DNA from: Microbacterium sp. LWS13-1.2
GTDB lineage: Bacteria; Actinomycetota; Actinomycetes; Actinomycetales; Microbacteriaceae
Assembly (NCBI RefSeq): GCF_040144835.1
Contig: NZ_CP151632.1
Coordinates: 4,216,001-4,280,000 of the forward strand
Direction of reading: 5' to 3'
DNA length: 64,000 nucleotides
Below, piece by piece: positions 1 through 8,995 of the stretch. A model generated the notes under the pieces. It had not been told where the DNA came from. It did no database searches and saw only the letters and a program-made list of their open reading frames with translations. The position numbers and the translations under genes were made by a program. Position 1 is the first letter of the stretch. Each line of letters opens with the position of its first letter.

Positions 1-664
1 ACACGTCGGCGGTGAGATCGCCAGCGCGAGCACCATCGAACGCCTCCGCGCGGTCGCCGACAGCGGCCATGTGTCGACGAAGACGATCGAGAAGGCGCTG
101 GCGCGCGCGGTCAAGGACATCGGGTCGCACCCCGAGGCCACCGACGACGGCACCGGCACCACGGTCACCGGCGTGTTCCTCGACACGACGGGCGACGCGG
201 CGCATTGGGTGACGCTCAACATCGGGGACTCGCGGGTGTACCTGCTGCGCGACGGCGCGATCGTGCAGATCACGACCGACCACTCGGTCGTGCAGGAGCT
301 GGTCGCCGCCGGCCGCCTCAGCCCCGAAGAGGCCGAGAACCACCCCTACGGCAACGTCATCACACGCGCCGTCGGCCCGAGCGAGGGCGTCACGCCCGAC
401 TACGTCCGGCTGGACGTGGCGGAGGGGGATCGCTTCGTCATCTGCTCGGACGGGTTGACCAAAGAGTTGACCGACTACGGCATCCGTCACTTCCTCGACG
501 AGAACGCGGATCCCGCCGACGCCGCATCGGCGATGCTCGAGGCCGCACTCGAGAACGGCGGGCGCGACAACATCACGGTCATCGTGCTCGACGTCGGCCA
601 TCCTGCGGAGGCTTCCTCCGACGATGGATCGTCGGATGACGACTCCTCCCCAGCCGCGGAGTGA
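1..664 (+). CDS. PP2C-family Ser/Thr protein phosphatase, C-terminal part (5' end outside window)
   Basis: The reading frame is open from base 2, so the true start lies upstream of the window. The product carries the metal-dependent PP2C phosphatase core: GDSRVYLLRDG, a conserved acidic SDGLTKEL segment, and the late motif GGRDNITVIV that supplies a metal-binding Asp. It ends in a Ser/Asp-rich tail. It should remove phosphate from Ser/Thr residues in the cytoplasm, usually opposing a PASTA-type kinase. The FtsK/EccC-like gene 66 bp downstream on the same strand suggests a secretion-type or cell-envelope locus of phosphatase, kinase, FHA and ATPase genes, most of which would lie to the left. 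A 7-bp hairpin at 669-686 follows the stop codon. The family call is secure; the target is not visible. Confidence 0.9.
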   Translation, partial: HVGGEIASASTIERLRAVADSGHVSTKTIEKALARAVKDIGSHPEATDDGTGTTVTGVFLDTTGDAAHWVTLNIGDSRVYLLRDGAIVQITTDHSVVQELVAAGRLSPEEAENHPYGNVITRAVGPSEGVTPDYVRLDVAEGDRFVICSDGLTKELTDYGIRHFLDENADPADAASAMLEAALENGGRDNITVIVLDVGHPAEASSDDGSSDDDSSPAAE

Positions 665-730
665 GCCAGGGGATCCACAGATCCCCGTCCTCGTCGTCCA
701 CGACAGCCCCGTGCCCGATGGACTGGGTCC

Positions 731-3598
731 ATGCGCTCGACCGCTCCCTCACCCCTCGATGCGGGCATCCTCCACGACGAGCCGCTGACGCTTCCCCCCG
801 CGTGGCGCCCGCCCGCGCGTGCGCCGCTGCCCCTCGTGGCGGCGGTCGTGCCGGTCATCGGCGCCGTGGCGCTCTGGCTGGTCACCGGCTCGGTGTTCAC
901 GCTCTGGTTCGCGCTGCTCGGGCCGGTGATCGCGGCGGCGACCGTTCTCGATGCGCGCCGGGCAGCTCGGAAGGACGGCAGGCGCGCGTCCGCCGACGCC
1001 GCCCGCGCTCGAGACGAGGTCGCATCGGCGGTCGCCGCACGCCATGCGCATGAGCGCGCCCAGCTGTGGGGCCGGCATCCCGACGTCGCCCGCCTCGCCG
1101 CGCGCGACGACATCTGGCGGGGTGCTCGTGCCGCGTCGATCGTGGTCGGCACGGGCGAGCGCGTCAGCGTCGTGCGCGTGACCGGTGGCGACGGGGATCC
1201 GGATGCCGCAGAGCTGCGTCGTCGTGCGGCTCGGGTCGCCGGGGCGCCTGTCACCCTTCCTCTCGACGCGGGGATCGCGATCGTCGGGGGCGAAACGCTC
1301 GCCGCCGCGGTGCAGCGGTCGCTGGTGCTGCAGCTGTGCCTGATGCTGCCACCGGGCGACCTGCGCATCGTCGGCGCGCTCGGCGAGGGTCTCGACTGGA
1401 TGGAGGCGCTGCCGCACCGCGGCGCGCGGAGCGGACTGGCGGTCGCTGCGATCGCTCCGGGCGAGCTGGTGCCGGCGGATGCGGACGTCGCGATCGCCAG
1501 ATGCCGGCCCGGTGAGCCGCTGCCGCCGCGGTGCCAGGCCCTCCTGGTCGTCACCTCGCCCGGCGTCGCGCTTCTCGAGCACGCGGGTGAGGCGGTGCCG
1601 GTGGGGATCGAGGCTGTCGCGCGGGAGCAGGCGGAGGAGATCGCCCGCGACCTCACCGCCCGGGCCGAGCGCAGCCTCGGCCTGCAGCGCGACGGCGGCG
1701 AGCCGCTCGCGCTGGCGCCGCTGCTGGCAGCGGCGCCAGCGACGACGAGAGGGCTCCCCGCGGCGATCGGCGTGGCCGGCGGTCAGACCGCTGTCGTCGA
1801 CCTCGTTGCCGACGGGCCCCACGCCGTCGTCGCGGGCGTGACGGGCGCGGGCAAGAGCGAGCTGCTCATCACATGGATCCTCGCGCTGTGCGCGACGCGG
1901 ACCACCGACGAGGTGACGTTCCTGCTCGCCGACTTCAAGGGCGGCACCGCCTTCGACGGCCTCGCCGGCGTGCCCCACGTCACCGGCGTGATCACCGATC
2001 TCGACGGCTCGGGCGCGCGGCGCGCCATCGAGAGCCTCCGCGCCGAACTCCGCCGCCGCGAGGCGGCCATCGCCGCAGCAGGGGCCCGTGATGTAGGGGA
2101 TCCGCGCGTGCGGCTCCCGCGGCTCGTCGTGGTGGTCGACGAATTCGCCGCGCTGCTGGCGGATCATCCCGAACTTCACGGGCTCTTCGCCGACATCGCC
2201 GCCCGGGGCCGGGCCCTGGGCATCCACCTCATCCTGGGCACGCAGCGCGCCGCGGGCGTGATCCGCGACAACCTGCTCGCGAACTGCCCGCTGCGGGTCA
2301 GCCTGCGTGTGACCGATCCCGCCGATAGCCGGACGCTGCTCGGCACCGACGACGCGGCTCTGCTTCCCGGCGATGCCGCGGGCCGGGGACTCGCGTTCCT
2401 GCGTCGTGCGGGCGACACGGCGCCACAGCAGGTACGGATCGCGCTGTCGGGTGCCGACGACGTCGCGGCCGCTGCGCTGCGGACCGGGCACCGGCCACCC
2501 AGCCGCCCCTGGCTGCCGGAGCTGCCCGTGCGGTTGTCGATCGACGAGCTCGCCGTCCGTGCGAGCGCCGAGCGCAGCGCGCCAGGCGCGGGAGTCGCGA
2601 TCCTCGGGCTGGCGGACGAACCGGAGCGTCAGCGGCAGCCGGTGGTGGCCGTCGGCCCGGCCGACCGGGCGATCCTCGTGCTGGGCGGGCCGGGAAGCGG
2701 CGTCTCCAACGTCCTCGAGGTCATCGCGGCCCAGGCGCGGGAGTCGACCATCCGCGTGCCGGCGCATCCCGAGCTCATGTGGGACGCCGTCGCCGCTCTC
2801 CACGACGCGCTGCCACCGGCGGGCACTGCCGTGCTCATCGACGACCTCGACGCCGTGGCGCTGCGTCTGCCGCCGGAATACGCGCACTCCGTCCTCGAGC
2901 GTGTGGAGAGCCTCGTCCGCCGTGCCGCGGGCGCCGGGGTGCTCGTCGTGGCGGGTGCGCACCGCATGACCGGTCCGGTGTCGAGGGTCGCCGAGCTCTT
3001 CGCACGGCGACTCGTGCTGCCGTATCCCACTCGCGTCGACCATGCCGCGGCCGGCGGCGATCCGTCGGCGTTCGACCGGTCGGCCCCTCCCGGTCGGGGG
3101 CGTCTCGACGGGCGCACGGTACAGGTCGCCCTGGCGCGGGCGACGTCGGCGGAGCCCCACCCGGCGGACGCGTGGTGGATGCCGACGGCGCGGCTCACCG
3201 GTGTCGTCGCCCGCCGGTCGCCGGCCGGCCGGCGGGCCCTCGCCGCCTGGGAGGACCACGGCGTGCGTGTGCGCGAGGTCGACGACCATGTGGACGATCC
3301 GGCCGCCGTGGCGGAAGGGCGTGTCGTGCTCGTGGGGGAGCCCGACGACTGGCAGCGGCACTGGCGGCTGCTGGCGGACGTGCGCGGCGACCACGACCTG
3401 GTGGTTGACACGTCGTGCGCACCCGAGCTGCGCGTGCTGGCCGGATTCCGCGGCGTGCCGCCGTACTGCGAGCCGGGATCCGGGCGTGCGTGGCTGATCT
3501 CGTCCGGAGCGGACCCCGTCCGCATTGTCCTTCCCGTCGGCGATGTCCGGCCGAACCGTCGGAGCGGTGTATTGACCGGCCCTTCCCGCACGCCATAG
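731..3598 (+). CDS. FtsK/SpoIIIE (EccC-like) multi-domain ATPase
   Basis: The protein has 955 residues. Two hydrophobic segments near residues 35-75 should anchor it in the membrane. A full FtsK/SpoIIIE ATPase domain follows, with Walker A GVTGAGKS (about 369-376) and Walker B ending VVVVDEF (about 465-472). A second P-loop-like segment near residue 655 reads GGPGSGVS, with Val in place of the catalytic Lys, followed by a third C-terminal unit. This arrangement of two membrane segments, one intact ATPase and degenerate ones after it resembles EccC of type VII secretion rather than the DNA translocase FtsK, which would carry a gamma DNA-binding domain not seen here. A PP2C gene lies directly upstream. 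No WXG100 substrate gene is in view, so the secretion role is inferred. Confidence 0.8.
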   Translation: MRSTAPSPLDAGILHDEPLTLPPAWRPPARAPLPLVAAVVPVIGAVALWLVTGSVFTLWFALLGPVIAAATVLDARRAARKDGRRASADAARARDEVASAVAARHAHERAQLWGRHPDVARLAARDDIWRGARAASIVVGTGERVSVVRVTGGDGDPDAAELRRRAARVAGAPVTLPLDAGIAIVGGETLAAAVQRSLVLQLCLMLPPGDLRIVGALGEGLDWMEALPHRGARSGLAVAAIAPGELVPADADVAIARCRPGEPLPPRCQALLVVTSPGVALLEHAGEAVPVGIEAVAREQAEEIARDLTARAERSLGLQRDGGEPLALAPLLAAAPATTRGLPAAIGVAGGQTAVVDLVADGPHAVVAGVTGAGKSELLITWILALCATRTTDEVTFLLADFKGGTAFDGLAGVPHVTGVITDLDGSGARRAIESLRAELRRREAAIAAAGARDVGDPRVRLPRLVVVVDEFAALLADHPELHGLFADIAARGRALGIHLILGTQRAAGVIRDNLLANCPLRVSLRVTDPADSRTLLGTDDAALLPGDAAGRGLAFLRRAGDTAPQQVRIALSGADDVAAAALRTGHRPPSRPWLPELPVRLSIDELAVRASAERSAPGAGVAILGLADEPERQRQPVVAVGPADRAILVLGGPGSGVSNVLEVIAAQARESTIRVPAHPELMWDAVAALHDALPPAGTAVLIDDLDAVALRLPPEYAHSVLERVESLVRRAAGAGVLVVAGAHRMTGPVSRVAELFARRLVLPYPTRVDHAAAGGDPSAFDRSAPPGRGRLDGRTVQVALARATSAEPHPADAWWMPTARLTGVVARRSPAGRRALAAWEDHGVRVREVDDHVDDPAAVAEGRVVLVGEPDDWQRHWRLLADVRGDHDLVVDTSCAPELRVLAGFRGVPPYCEPGSGRAWLISSGADPVRIVLPVGDVRPNRRSGVLTGPSRTP

Positions 3599-3601
3599 CG
3601 T
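3596..3601 (+). promoter_or_regulatory. -10 element (TAGCGT) of the APC permease gene
   Basis: TAGCGT sits exactly 6 nt before the GTG at 3608, the spacing expected for a leaderless transcript. Its first three bases are the stop codon of the preceding ATPase gene. No clear -35 is visible. Confidence 0.5.
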
Positions 3602-3607
3602 CGCCCT

Positions 3608-5173
3608 GTGGCTACAACCCCGATCGATCTGCAACGGCCCGAGGGCAAAGGGCTCGCCGCCGGCACGCTGGGGCTGTGGGGCTCCACCGTCATCGGCCTC
3701 GCGTCCACCGCGCCGGTCTATTCCCTGGTGGCGACCCTCGGGTTCGTCGTCCTCGCGGTGGGGGCGCAGGCGCCCATCGCGTTCGTCATCGCCTTCATCC
3801 CGATGTTGTTCATCGCCTTCGCCTACCGCGAGCTCAACAACGACGTGCCCGACTGCGGCACGACGTTCACCTGGGGCACCAAGGCGTTCGGCCCGTGGGT
3901 GGGCTGGATGGGCGGGTGGGGCGTCGCCGTGGCCGGCATGGTCGTGCTCGCGAACCTCGCGCAGATCGCCGGCATCTACTTCTGGGCGCTGATCGACGGG
4001 ATCGTGCGCAGCCCCGAGGACGCCCTGCTCTCGGACAACGTTCCGCTCGTCACGGCGACCGGCGTCGTGTTCATCGCGGCGATGACCTGGGTGAGCTGGC
4101 GCGGGGTCGAGATCGGCGAGCGGATCCAGAACATCCTGCTCGGCATCCAGTACCTCGCCCTGGCGATCTTCGTCGTCGCCGCGCTGTGGCACTTCTTCGC
4201 GGGCACCGCCCCCGACCCGACCCCGTTCGACTGGTCCTGGTTCAACCCGTTCGCATTCACCGAGTGGGGCGGCTTCGTCGAGTCGATCCTGCTCGCCCTC
4301 TTCATCTACTGGGGCTGGGACACCTGCCTCGCGCTCAACGAGGAGACCAAGGACCCCAAGCGCATCCCCGGCCGGGCGGCGCTGCTGACCACGGTCATCC
4401 TGCTGATCACCTACGTCGGGGTCACCGTCGCGGCGATGATGTACGCCGGGCTCGGCAGTGACGGAACGGGCCTGGGCAACGAGGCGAACGCCGACGACTT
4501 CTTCCTCGCCATCAAGGACGGGCTTCTCGGCCCACTCGGCTGGGTGCTGGTGGTCGCGGTCATGATTTCGGCGATCTCGTCGACGCAGACGACGATCCTG
4601 CCGACCGCCCGCGGCACGCTGGCGATGGCGGCGTACAAGGCGCTGCCCCGACGGTTCGCCTCGGTGCACCCGCGCTACAAGACGCCGTCGTTCTCCACGC
4701 TCGTCATGGGCATCGTCGCGTCCGTCTACTACGTCGGGATGACGCTGATCAGCGACAACATCCTGCAGGACTCCATCCTCTCGCTCGGGCTCGCCATCGC
4801 GTTCTACTACGCGATCACCGGGTACGCCTGCGTCTGGTACTTCCGCCGTGAGCTGTTCACGTCGGCGCGGAACTTCTTCTACCGGTTCCTGTTCCCGCTG
4901 CTGGGCGCGCTCATGCTGACTTACGCGTTCGTGCAGTCGGCGATCGACATGTACGACGTCGACTACGGCTACACCGTCCTCCTCGGCATCGGCGGCACCT
5001 TCGTCCTGGGCATCGGCGCCCTCGCATTCGGCGTGCTGCTCATGCTCCTGTGGTTCGCGTTCCCGCGCTCGAAGCCGTTCTTCCGCGGCGAGAGCCTCAA
5101 CCGCGACACCGAGGTGCTCGTGCCCGAGGACCCCGCCGACTACTCCCGGTCGATCGACGGTGGCCTCGCCTGA
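3608..5173 (+). CDS. APC-superfamily amino acid permease
   Basis: This 521-residue integral membrane protein has about 12 hydrophobic helices. It opens with the helix-1 segment typical of amino acid/polyamine/organocation transporters (GLWGSTVIGLASTAPVYSL), and a charged loop rich in ETKDPKRIPGR follows helix 7, as in APC members. It probably imports an amino acid or amine by proton symport at the cytoplasmic membrane. The substrate cannot be read from sequence. The GTG start is placed by the -10 element 6 nt upstream. It converges on alanine dehydrogenase with hairpins between them. A role in amino acid supply fits the neighbouring alanine dehydrogenase and asparaginase, though they are on the other strand. 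Confidence 0.88.
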   Translation: MATTPIDLQRPEGKGLAAGTLGLWGSTVIGLASTAPVYSLVATLGFVVLAVGAQAPIAFVIAFIPMLFIAFAYRELNNDVPDCGTTFTWGTKAFGPWVGWMGGWGVAVAGMVVLANLAQIAGIYFWALIDGIVRSPEDALLSDNVPLVTATGVVFIAAMTWVSWRGVEIGERIQNILLGIQYLALAIFVVAALWHFFAGTAPDPTPFDWSWFNPFAFTEWGGFVESILLALFIYWGWDTCLALNEETKDPKRIPGRAALLTTVILLITYVGVTVAAMMYAGLGSDGTGLGNEANADDFFLAIKDGLLGPLGWVLVVAVMISAISSTQTTILPTARGTLAMAAYKALPRRFASVHPRYKTPSFSTLVMGIVASVYYVGMTLISDNILQDSILSLGLAIAFYYAITGYACVWYFRRELFTSARNFFYRFLFPLLGALMLTYAFVQSAIDMYDVDYGYTVLLGIGGTFVLGIGALAFGVLLMLLWFAFPRSKPFFRGESLNRDTEVLVPEDPADYSRSIDGGLA

Positions 5174-5184
5174 GCATCGGTGCG

Positions 5185-5204
5185 GCCCCGCGGTGCTGCG
5201 GGGC
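5185..5204. repeat. Small inverted repeat after the permease gene
   Basis: GCCCCGC and GCGGGGC are separated by 6 nt, just past the permease stop. It could be part of a double terminator with the hairpin at 5307-5327. There is no T-run. Confidence 0.4.
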
Positions 5205-5306
5205 GTCGACCGGATACGACGTCGTCACCGCCCGAGGTGCGCTCCGCAGCCCACCTCGTACGCCTCCCGCAGCAGACATCCGCAGCCTCACGCGCATGCG
5301 GGAAGA

Positions 5307-5327
5307 CCCGGGTGCGAGGCACCCGGG
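5307..5327. terminator. Hairpin between convergent permease and ald genes
   Basis: CCCGGGTGC and GCACCCGGG flank a 3-nt loop, a 9-bp perfect stem, between two convergent genes. A short CCTTC follows on the plus side. It probably serves both strands as a terminator. Confidence 0.6.
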
Positions 5328-5343
5328 CCTTCGATGACCTGGC

Positions 5344-6459
5344 TCAGACCAGCGCGGCGTCCAGCGGTGCGAACTCGAGATCGTGCGCGGTCGCGACGCC
5401 CGCGTTCACGATGCGCCCGCCCACCGTGTTGAGGCCCGCAGCGAGGGCAGGATCCGATCGGAGCGCCTGCTGCCAGCCGTGCCGGACGATCTGACGGATG
5501 TAGGGGAGCGTGGCGTTCGTGAGCGCCGAGGTCGACGTGTTCGGCACGGCCCCGGGCATATTCGCGACGCAGTAGAAGATACTCCCGTGGACCGGGAACG
5601 TCGGGTCGGCGTGCGTCGTCGGGTGCGTGTCCTCGAAGCAGCCGCCCTGGTCGACCGCGATGTCGACGAGCACCGAGCCGGGACGCATGCGCGCCACCAT
5701 GTCGTTCGTGACGAGCTTCGGGGCTTTCGCGCCGGGAATCAGCACAGATCCGATGACGAGGTCCGACGAGACGACCGCGCGGTCGAGATCGAGCGGGTTG
5801 GACGCTGCCGTCTTCACGCGACCCTGGAAGTGGTCGTCGAGGTAGCGGAGCCGCTGCACGTTGGTGTCGAAGACGGTGACGTCGGCACCCATGCCGACAG
5901 CGATCACTGCGGCGTTCGCGCCGGCGACACCGCCGCCGATCACGGTCACCGTCGCCGGTCGCGTGCCCGGCACGCCCGACATCAACAGGCCCAGTCCACC
6001 CGCGGACCGCATCAGAGTGGCGGCGCCGACGGTCGGCGCGAGCCGGCCCGCGACCTCGCTCATGGGCGCGAGAAGCGGGAGCCCACCGCCCGGAAGCTGC
6101 ACGGTCTCGTAGGCGATCGCCGTCACGCCGTCCGCCACCAGGCGCTCGGTCAGGGGGCGGTCGGCCGCCAGATGCAGGTACGTGAAGAGCACGAGGCCGT
6201 CGCGGAAGTAGCCGTACTCGCTCGCGATGGGTTCCTTCACCTTCAGGAGCAGCTCGGCGCGCGCCCACACCTCCGCAGCATCGTCGAGCAGCACCGCCCC
6301 GGCGGCCTCGTACTCGGCATCCGGCATCGACGAACCCTCGCCCGCGCCGCGCTGCACGAACACCTCATGGCCGGACGCCACGAGATCGTGCACTCCTGCA
6401 GGAGTGAGGGCGACCCGGTACTCGTTGTTCTTCACCTCGGTGGGGACGCTGATCCGCAT
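5344..6459 (-). CDS. ald: Alanine dehydrogenase
   Basis: The product catalyses reversible NAD-dependent deamination of L-alanine to pyruvate and ammonium in the cytoplasm, allowing growth on alanine or alanine synthesis under low oxygen. It has 371 residues, the family's usual length. The catalytic and substrate residues fall at the canonical positions: Lys75 in VKEP, His96 in FTYLHL and Asp270 in LVDIAVD. The Rossmann glycine motif GGGVAG is at 175-180. The ATG is preceded by a purine-rich GGAAAGGA. It lies 56 bp downstream of the asparaginase gene on the same strand, so the two could share a transcript that channels amino nitrogen. Confidence 0.96.
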   Translation of the reverse strand: MRISVPTEVKNNEYRVALTPAGVHDLVASGHEVFVQRGAGEGSSMPDAEYEAAGAVLLDDAAEVWARAELLLKVKEPIASEYGYFRDGLVLFTYLHLAADRPLTERLVADGVTAIAYETVQLPGGGLPLLAPMSEVAGRLAPTVGAATLMRSAGGLGLLMSGVPGTRPATVTVIGGGVAGANAAVIAVGMGADVTVFDTNVQRLRYLDDHFQGRVKTAASNPLDLDRAVVSSDLVIGSVLIPGAKAPKLVTNDMVARMRPGSVLVDIAVDQGGCFEDTHPTTHADPTFPVHGSIFYCVANMPGAVPNTSTSALTNATLPYIRQIVRHGWQQALRSDPALAAGLNTVGGRIVNAGVATAHDLEFAPLDAALV

Positions 6460-6515
6460 CGTGTGATCCTTTCCGCTCCGCCATTGGAGCGCTCGGGCTC
6501 CTTGTGGGAGCGCCT

Positions 6516-7505
6516 CTAGAAGGCGGGGCGGATGACCCCGACATCCTGCCCGCCACCGGTGACGGCGAGCGGAAGCTTCGACAGCGCGTCGGCGACGTCG
6601 GACGACGCGAGCGCGCCGTGGCGCTCCAGCAGTCGAAGTGCCACGGCGGTGGCGGCGCGGCCGCTGCCGTCGAGCATCTTGAGCGCCACCGTGGTGCCGT
6701 CGGGAGCGACCATGACCATGACTCCCTCAGCGCCGCCCTTGGCGAAGACGCCGAGTCGTTCGATGACGATCGTGTCAGCTCGGCCGGGACCGTCGATGGT
6801 CCACGGGTCGGCCCGCACCGCATCGACCAGCGCGCCGGCGCTGCGGTGCAGCGCGAAGGGCGAGGTCGTCGACGAATTGCCGATGCGATGGATCGCGCGT
6901 GCCAGCCCGAAGAGCGTCATGGCGTAGACGGGAGCGCCGCAGCCGTCGACAGCAGTGGCGGCGGTCTTCTCGCCGATCAGCCGCTCGATCGTCTCCCGGA
7001 TGAGGATCTGCACCGGATGCTCGGGTGCGAGGTAGCCCTCCGTGTCCCAGCTGTTCACGACGCTCGTGAGGAGCATCGTCGCGTGCTTGCCCGAGCAGTT
7101 CATGCGGATGCGCGCGGGCTGGCCGAGTTCGCGCACCATCTCGTCGCGAGTCGTGGTGTCGCTCGGCCAGGCGGCCGGACACCCGAGGTCCTCCTCGCCG
7201 AGCTGGGCGAGCGCGAGGATGTCGCGGACGACCGCGACGTGGCGGTCGGTGCCGGCATGGCTCGCGGTCGCCAGCCCGAGCCGCTCGCCTTCGAGGGGCG
7301 CGCCGGCGGAGAGGCAAGCCAGCGCCTGGAGCGGCTTGAGACTGGAACGGGGGAGGATCAGCGACGACGGATCGCCCAGCTTCTGGGCGATCGTGCCGTC
7401 GGCGGCGAGCACGAGGGCGATGCCGGCGTGACGCGACTCGACGAATCCGCTGCGTTCGACAACGGCGAGTTCGACGGCGTCGGCTGCGGCGAAGGTCTGC
7501 GGCAC
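6516..7505 (-). CDS. Class 3 (Rhizobium-type) L-asparaginase
   Basis: The product should hydrolyse L-asparagine to aspartate and ammonium in the cytoplasm. It has 329 residues and is unrelated to E. coli-type asparaginases. Hallmarks of the class are present: a serine-lysine pair S54-x-x-K57 in RSSLKPLQ, S82 in ASHAG, and the metal-site residues C137 and K140 in NCSGKH plus C189 in DGCGAP. These correspond to the nucleophile and zinc ligands known from the Rhizobium etli enzyme. The GTG start is fixed by TAGGCT 6 nt upstream. The gene precedes ald on the same strand, suggesting joint amino-acid nitrogen catabolism. Confidence 0.9.
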   Translation of the reverse strand: MPQTFAAADAVELAVVERSGFVESRHAGIALVLAADGTIAQKLGDPSSLILPRSSLKPLQALACLSAGAPLEGERLGLATASHAGTDRHVAVVRDILALAQLGEEDLGCPAAWPSDTTTRDEMVRELGQPARIRMNCSGKHATMLLTSVVNSWDTEGYLAPEHPVQILIRETIERLIGEKTAATAVDGCGAPVYAMTLFGLARAIHRIGNSSTTSPFALHRSAGALVDAVRADPWTIDGPGRADTIVIERLGVFAKGGAEGVMVMVAPDGTTVALKMLDGSGRAATAVALRLLERHGALASSDVADALSKLPLAVTGGGQDVGVIRPAF

Positions 7506-7511
7506 CCAGCC

Positions 7512-7517
7512 AGCCTA
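7512..7517 (-). promoter_or_regulatory. -10 element (TAGGCT) of the asparaginase gene
   Basis: On the minus strand TAGGCT ends 6 nt before the GTG start at 7505, predicting a leaderless mRNA. Confidence 0.55.
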
Positions 7518-7557
7518 CCGCCGGAGCGGGCGTCGCCTCGCATGACAGACTGTGCTC

Positions 7558-8034
7558 ATGTGGGGCGAGCATCGATACTCCGTCCGGACGACATGGACGG
7601 GTGACCGCGGCACCGGCACCTCCGGCTACCGGGACTACGACCGGGCGGTGACGCTCGAGATCGACGGCAAGCCCGAGCTCCTGGCGTCGTCCGACAAGCC
7701 GTTCCGCGGTGATCCGTCGCGGTGGAATCCCGAGGACATGCTGCTCTCAGCCCTCAGCGAGTGCCACCTGCTGTCGTACCTCCACGCGTGCGTGCAGGCG
7801 GGCGTCGTGGTCGTCGGCTACGAGGACGACGCCTCCGGGCTGATGGTCGAGGACGGGCGAGGCGGCGGTGCCTTCCGCGAGGTCGTGCTGCGTCCGCGCG
7901 TGACGGTCGCGGACGCGTCGATGACGGATGCCGCGGCCGCCGCGCACGCACAGGCGCGGGAGTGGTGCTTCATCGCGAACTCCGTGAATTTCCCGGTCCA
8001 CCACGAGCCCACGATCCTCGTCGCCGGTTCCTGA
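7558..8034 (+). CDS. OsmC-family protein
   Basis: OsmC/Ohr proteins reduce organic hydroperoxides through two cysteines. This 158-residue protein has the OsmC pattern: NPEDMLLSALSECHLLSYL carries the first Cys and REWCFIANSVNFPV the second. A GTG two codons upstream (7552) is also in frame, but I prefer the ATG at 7558 because a CAGACT hexamer ends 6 nt before it, the spacing used by neighbouring genes. The start region is shared with the divergent asparaginase promoter. Peroxidase activity is inferred from the two conserved cysteines. Confidence 0.85.
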   Translation: MWGEHRYSVRTTWTGDRGTGTSGYRDYDRAVTLEIDGKPELLASSDKPFRGDPSRWNPEDMLLSALSECHLLSYLHACVQAGVVVVGYEDDASGLMVEDGRGGGAFREVVLRPRVTVADASMTDAAAAAHAQAREWCFIANSVNFPVHHEPTILVAGS

Positions 8035-8093
8035 TTGCGCCGGCCCCGGCATCCACCTCATCTCCGTGAGGGGACGGGACGAGCGTGGCTGCG

Positions 8094-8882
8094 TCAGCGC
8101 CGTTCGTGGGGGAGGACCTGCTTGATGCGGTCGATCGGGTTCTGCGCGGGCACCTCGTTGTAGGCGTTCGCGAGCTCCTGTCCCGACAGCGCGTGGATCG
8201 CGGCCATGATCTCGTCGGTGGCGAGCCGGCGCGCCTTGCCCGATGACGCCGGACCGTGGTGCGCGAGATCAAGGGGCTCGCCGAACTTGACGGTGACACG
8301 GTGCGTGAGCGAGGGCATCTTCGCGCCGACGGGCATCACGTCGTCGGTGCCGATGAGACCCACGGGGACGACCGGCGCACCGGTCTGCAGCGCGAGGAAC
8401 GCGACGCCCGTGCGGCCTTTGTACAGGCGGCCGTCGAGCGAGCGCGTGCCCTCGGGGTAGAGCGCGACAGTGCTTCCCTCCTCGAGCAGCGTGCGCTGCT
8501 GATCGAGGGCGTCGAGCGCTGCCTGTCCGGCGCCGCGCTGGACCGGGATGGCGCCGATCGCGGTGAAGAACCAGCGCGATGCCGGGCTGTCGAAGTAGCT
8601 CGCCTTGGCGAGGAAGTGAACGGGTCGAGGAGCCGCCACCGGGATCGCGATCGAGTCGATGAACGACAGGTGGTTGCTCGCGAAGATGACCGGCCCGGAC
8701 TTCGGGACGTTGGCCTTGCCCTCCACGCGCGGGCGATAGATCACACGGGCGAGGGGCCGGATGATCTGGCGTCCCAACGCGTACGTGAAGCCCATGCGCC
8801 GAGCGGGCGCGGCCGGCGGGTCGGGAGTCTCGACGGTCTCGTCGGCGGTGTCGTCGGCGCCGGGCACGAGGTCGGAAGTCAC
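8094..8882 (-). CDS. 1-acyl-sn-glycerol-3-phosphate acyltransferase (PlsC family)
   Basis: The enzyme acylates lysophosphatidic acid to phosphatidic acid at the inner face of the membrane. The 262-residue product shows the acyltransferase motifs: NH-x4-D (H71, D76 in NHLSFID), the substrate motif PEGTR (143-147), and a conserved VPVGLIGTD block further on. An acidic, proline-rich N-terminal tail of about 28 residues precedes the domain. The frame is open 54 codons further upstream, but the GTG at 8882 is chosen because TACCCT ends 6 nt before it and the upstream residues are low-complexity. It is divergent from the FKBP lipoprotein. Confidence 0.88.
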   Translation of the reverse strand: MTSDLVPGADDTADETVETPDPPAAPARRMGFTYALGRQIIRPLARVIYRPRVEGKANVPKSGPVIFASNHLSFIDSIAIPVAAPRPVHFLAKASYFDSPASRWFFTAIGAIPVQRGAGQAALDALDQQRTLLEEGSTVALYPEGTRSLDGRLYKGRTGVAFLALQTGAPVVPVGLIGTDDVMPVGAKMPSLTHRVTVKFGEPLDLAHHGPASSGKARRLATDEIMAAIHALSGQELANAYNEVPAQNPIDRIKQVLPHERR

Positions 8883-8888
8883 CCGTCG

Positions 8889-8894
8889 AGGGTA
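8889..8894 (-). promoter_or_regulatory. -10 element (TACCCT) of the PlsC-family gene
   Basis: On the minus strand TACCCT ends 6 nt before the GTG at 8882. This supports the shorter start. Confidence 0.5.
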
Positions 8895-8995
8895 CTCCCG
8901 ATTGCATTCCGGTATCGGCATAGCCCTTTCCCAGCGCGGACAGAGCAAAGATGCGAAAAGATGGAGGCTCCCCTTCCACGTCTCGAGGTTGTTCC

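Noticed and set aside
749..4669. A 1306-codon open frame on the minus strand across the ATPase and permease genes
   Set aside because: It is antisense to two well-supported genes, its translation is Arg/Gly/His-rich without domain motifs, and such frames are expected at 70% G+C.
8951..8995. ATG at 8951 as start of the FKBP lipoprotein
   Set aside because: It would place 15 polar residues before the signal peptide; the GTG at 8996 gives a standard lipoprotein signal.
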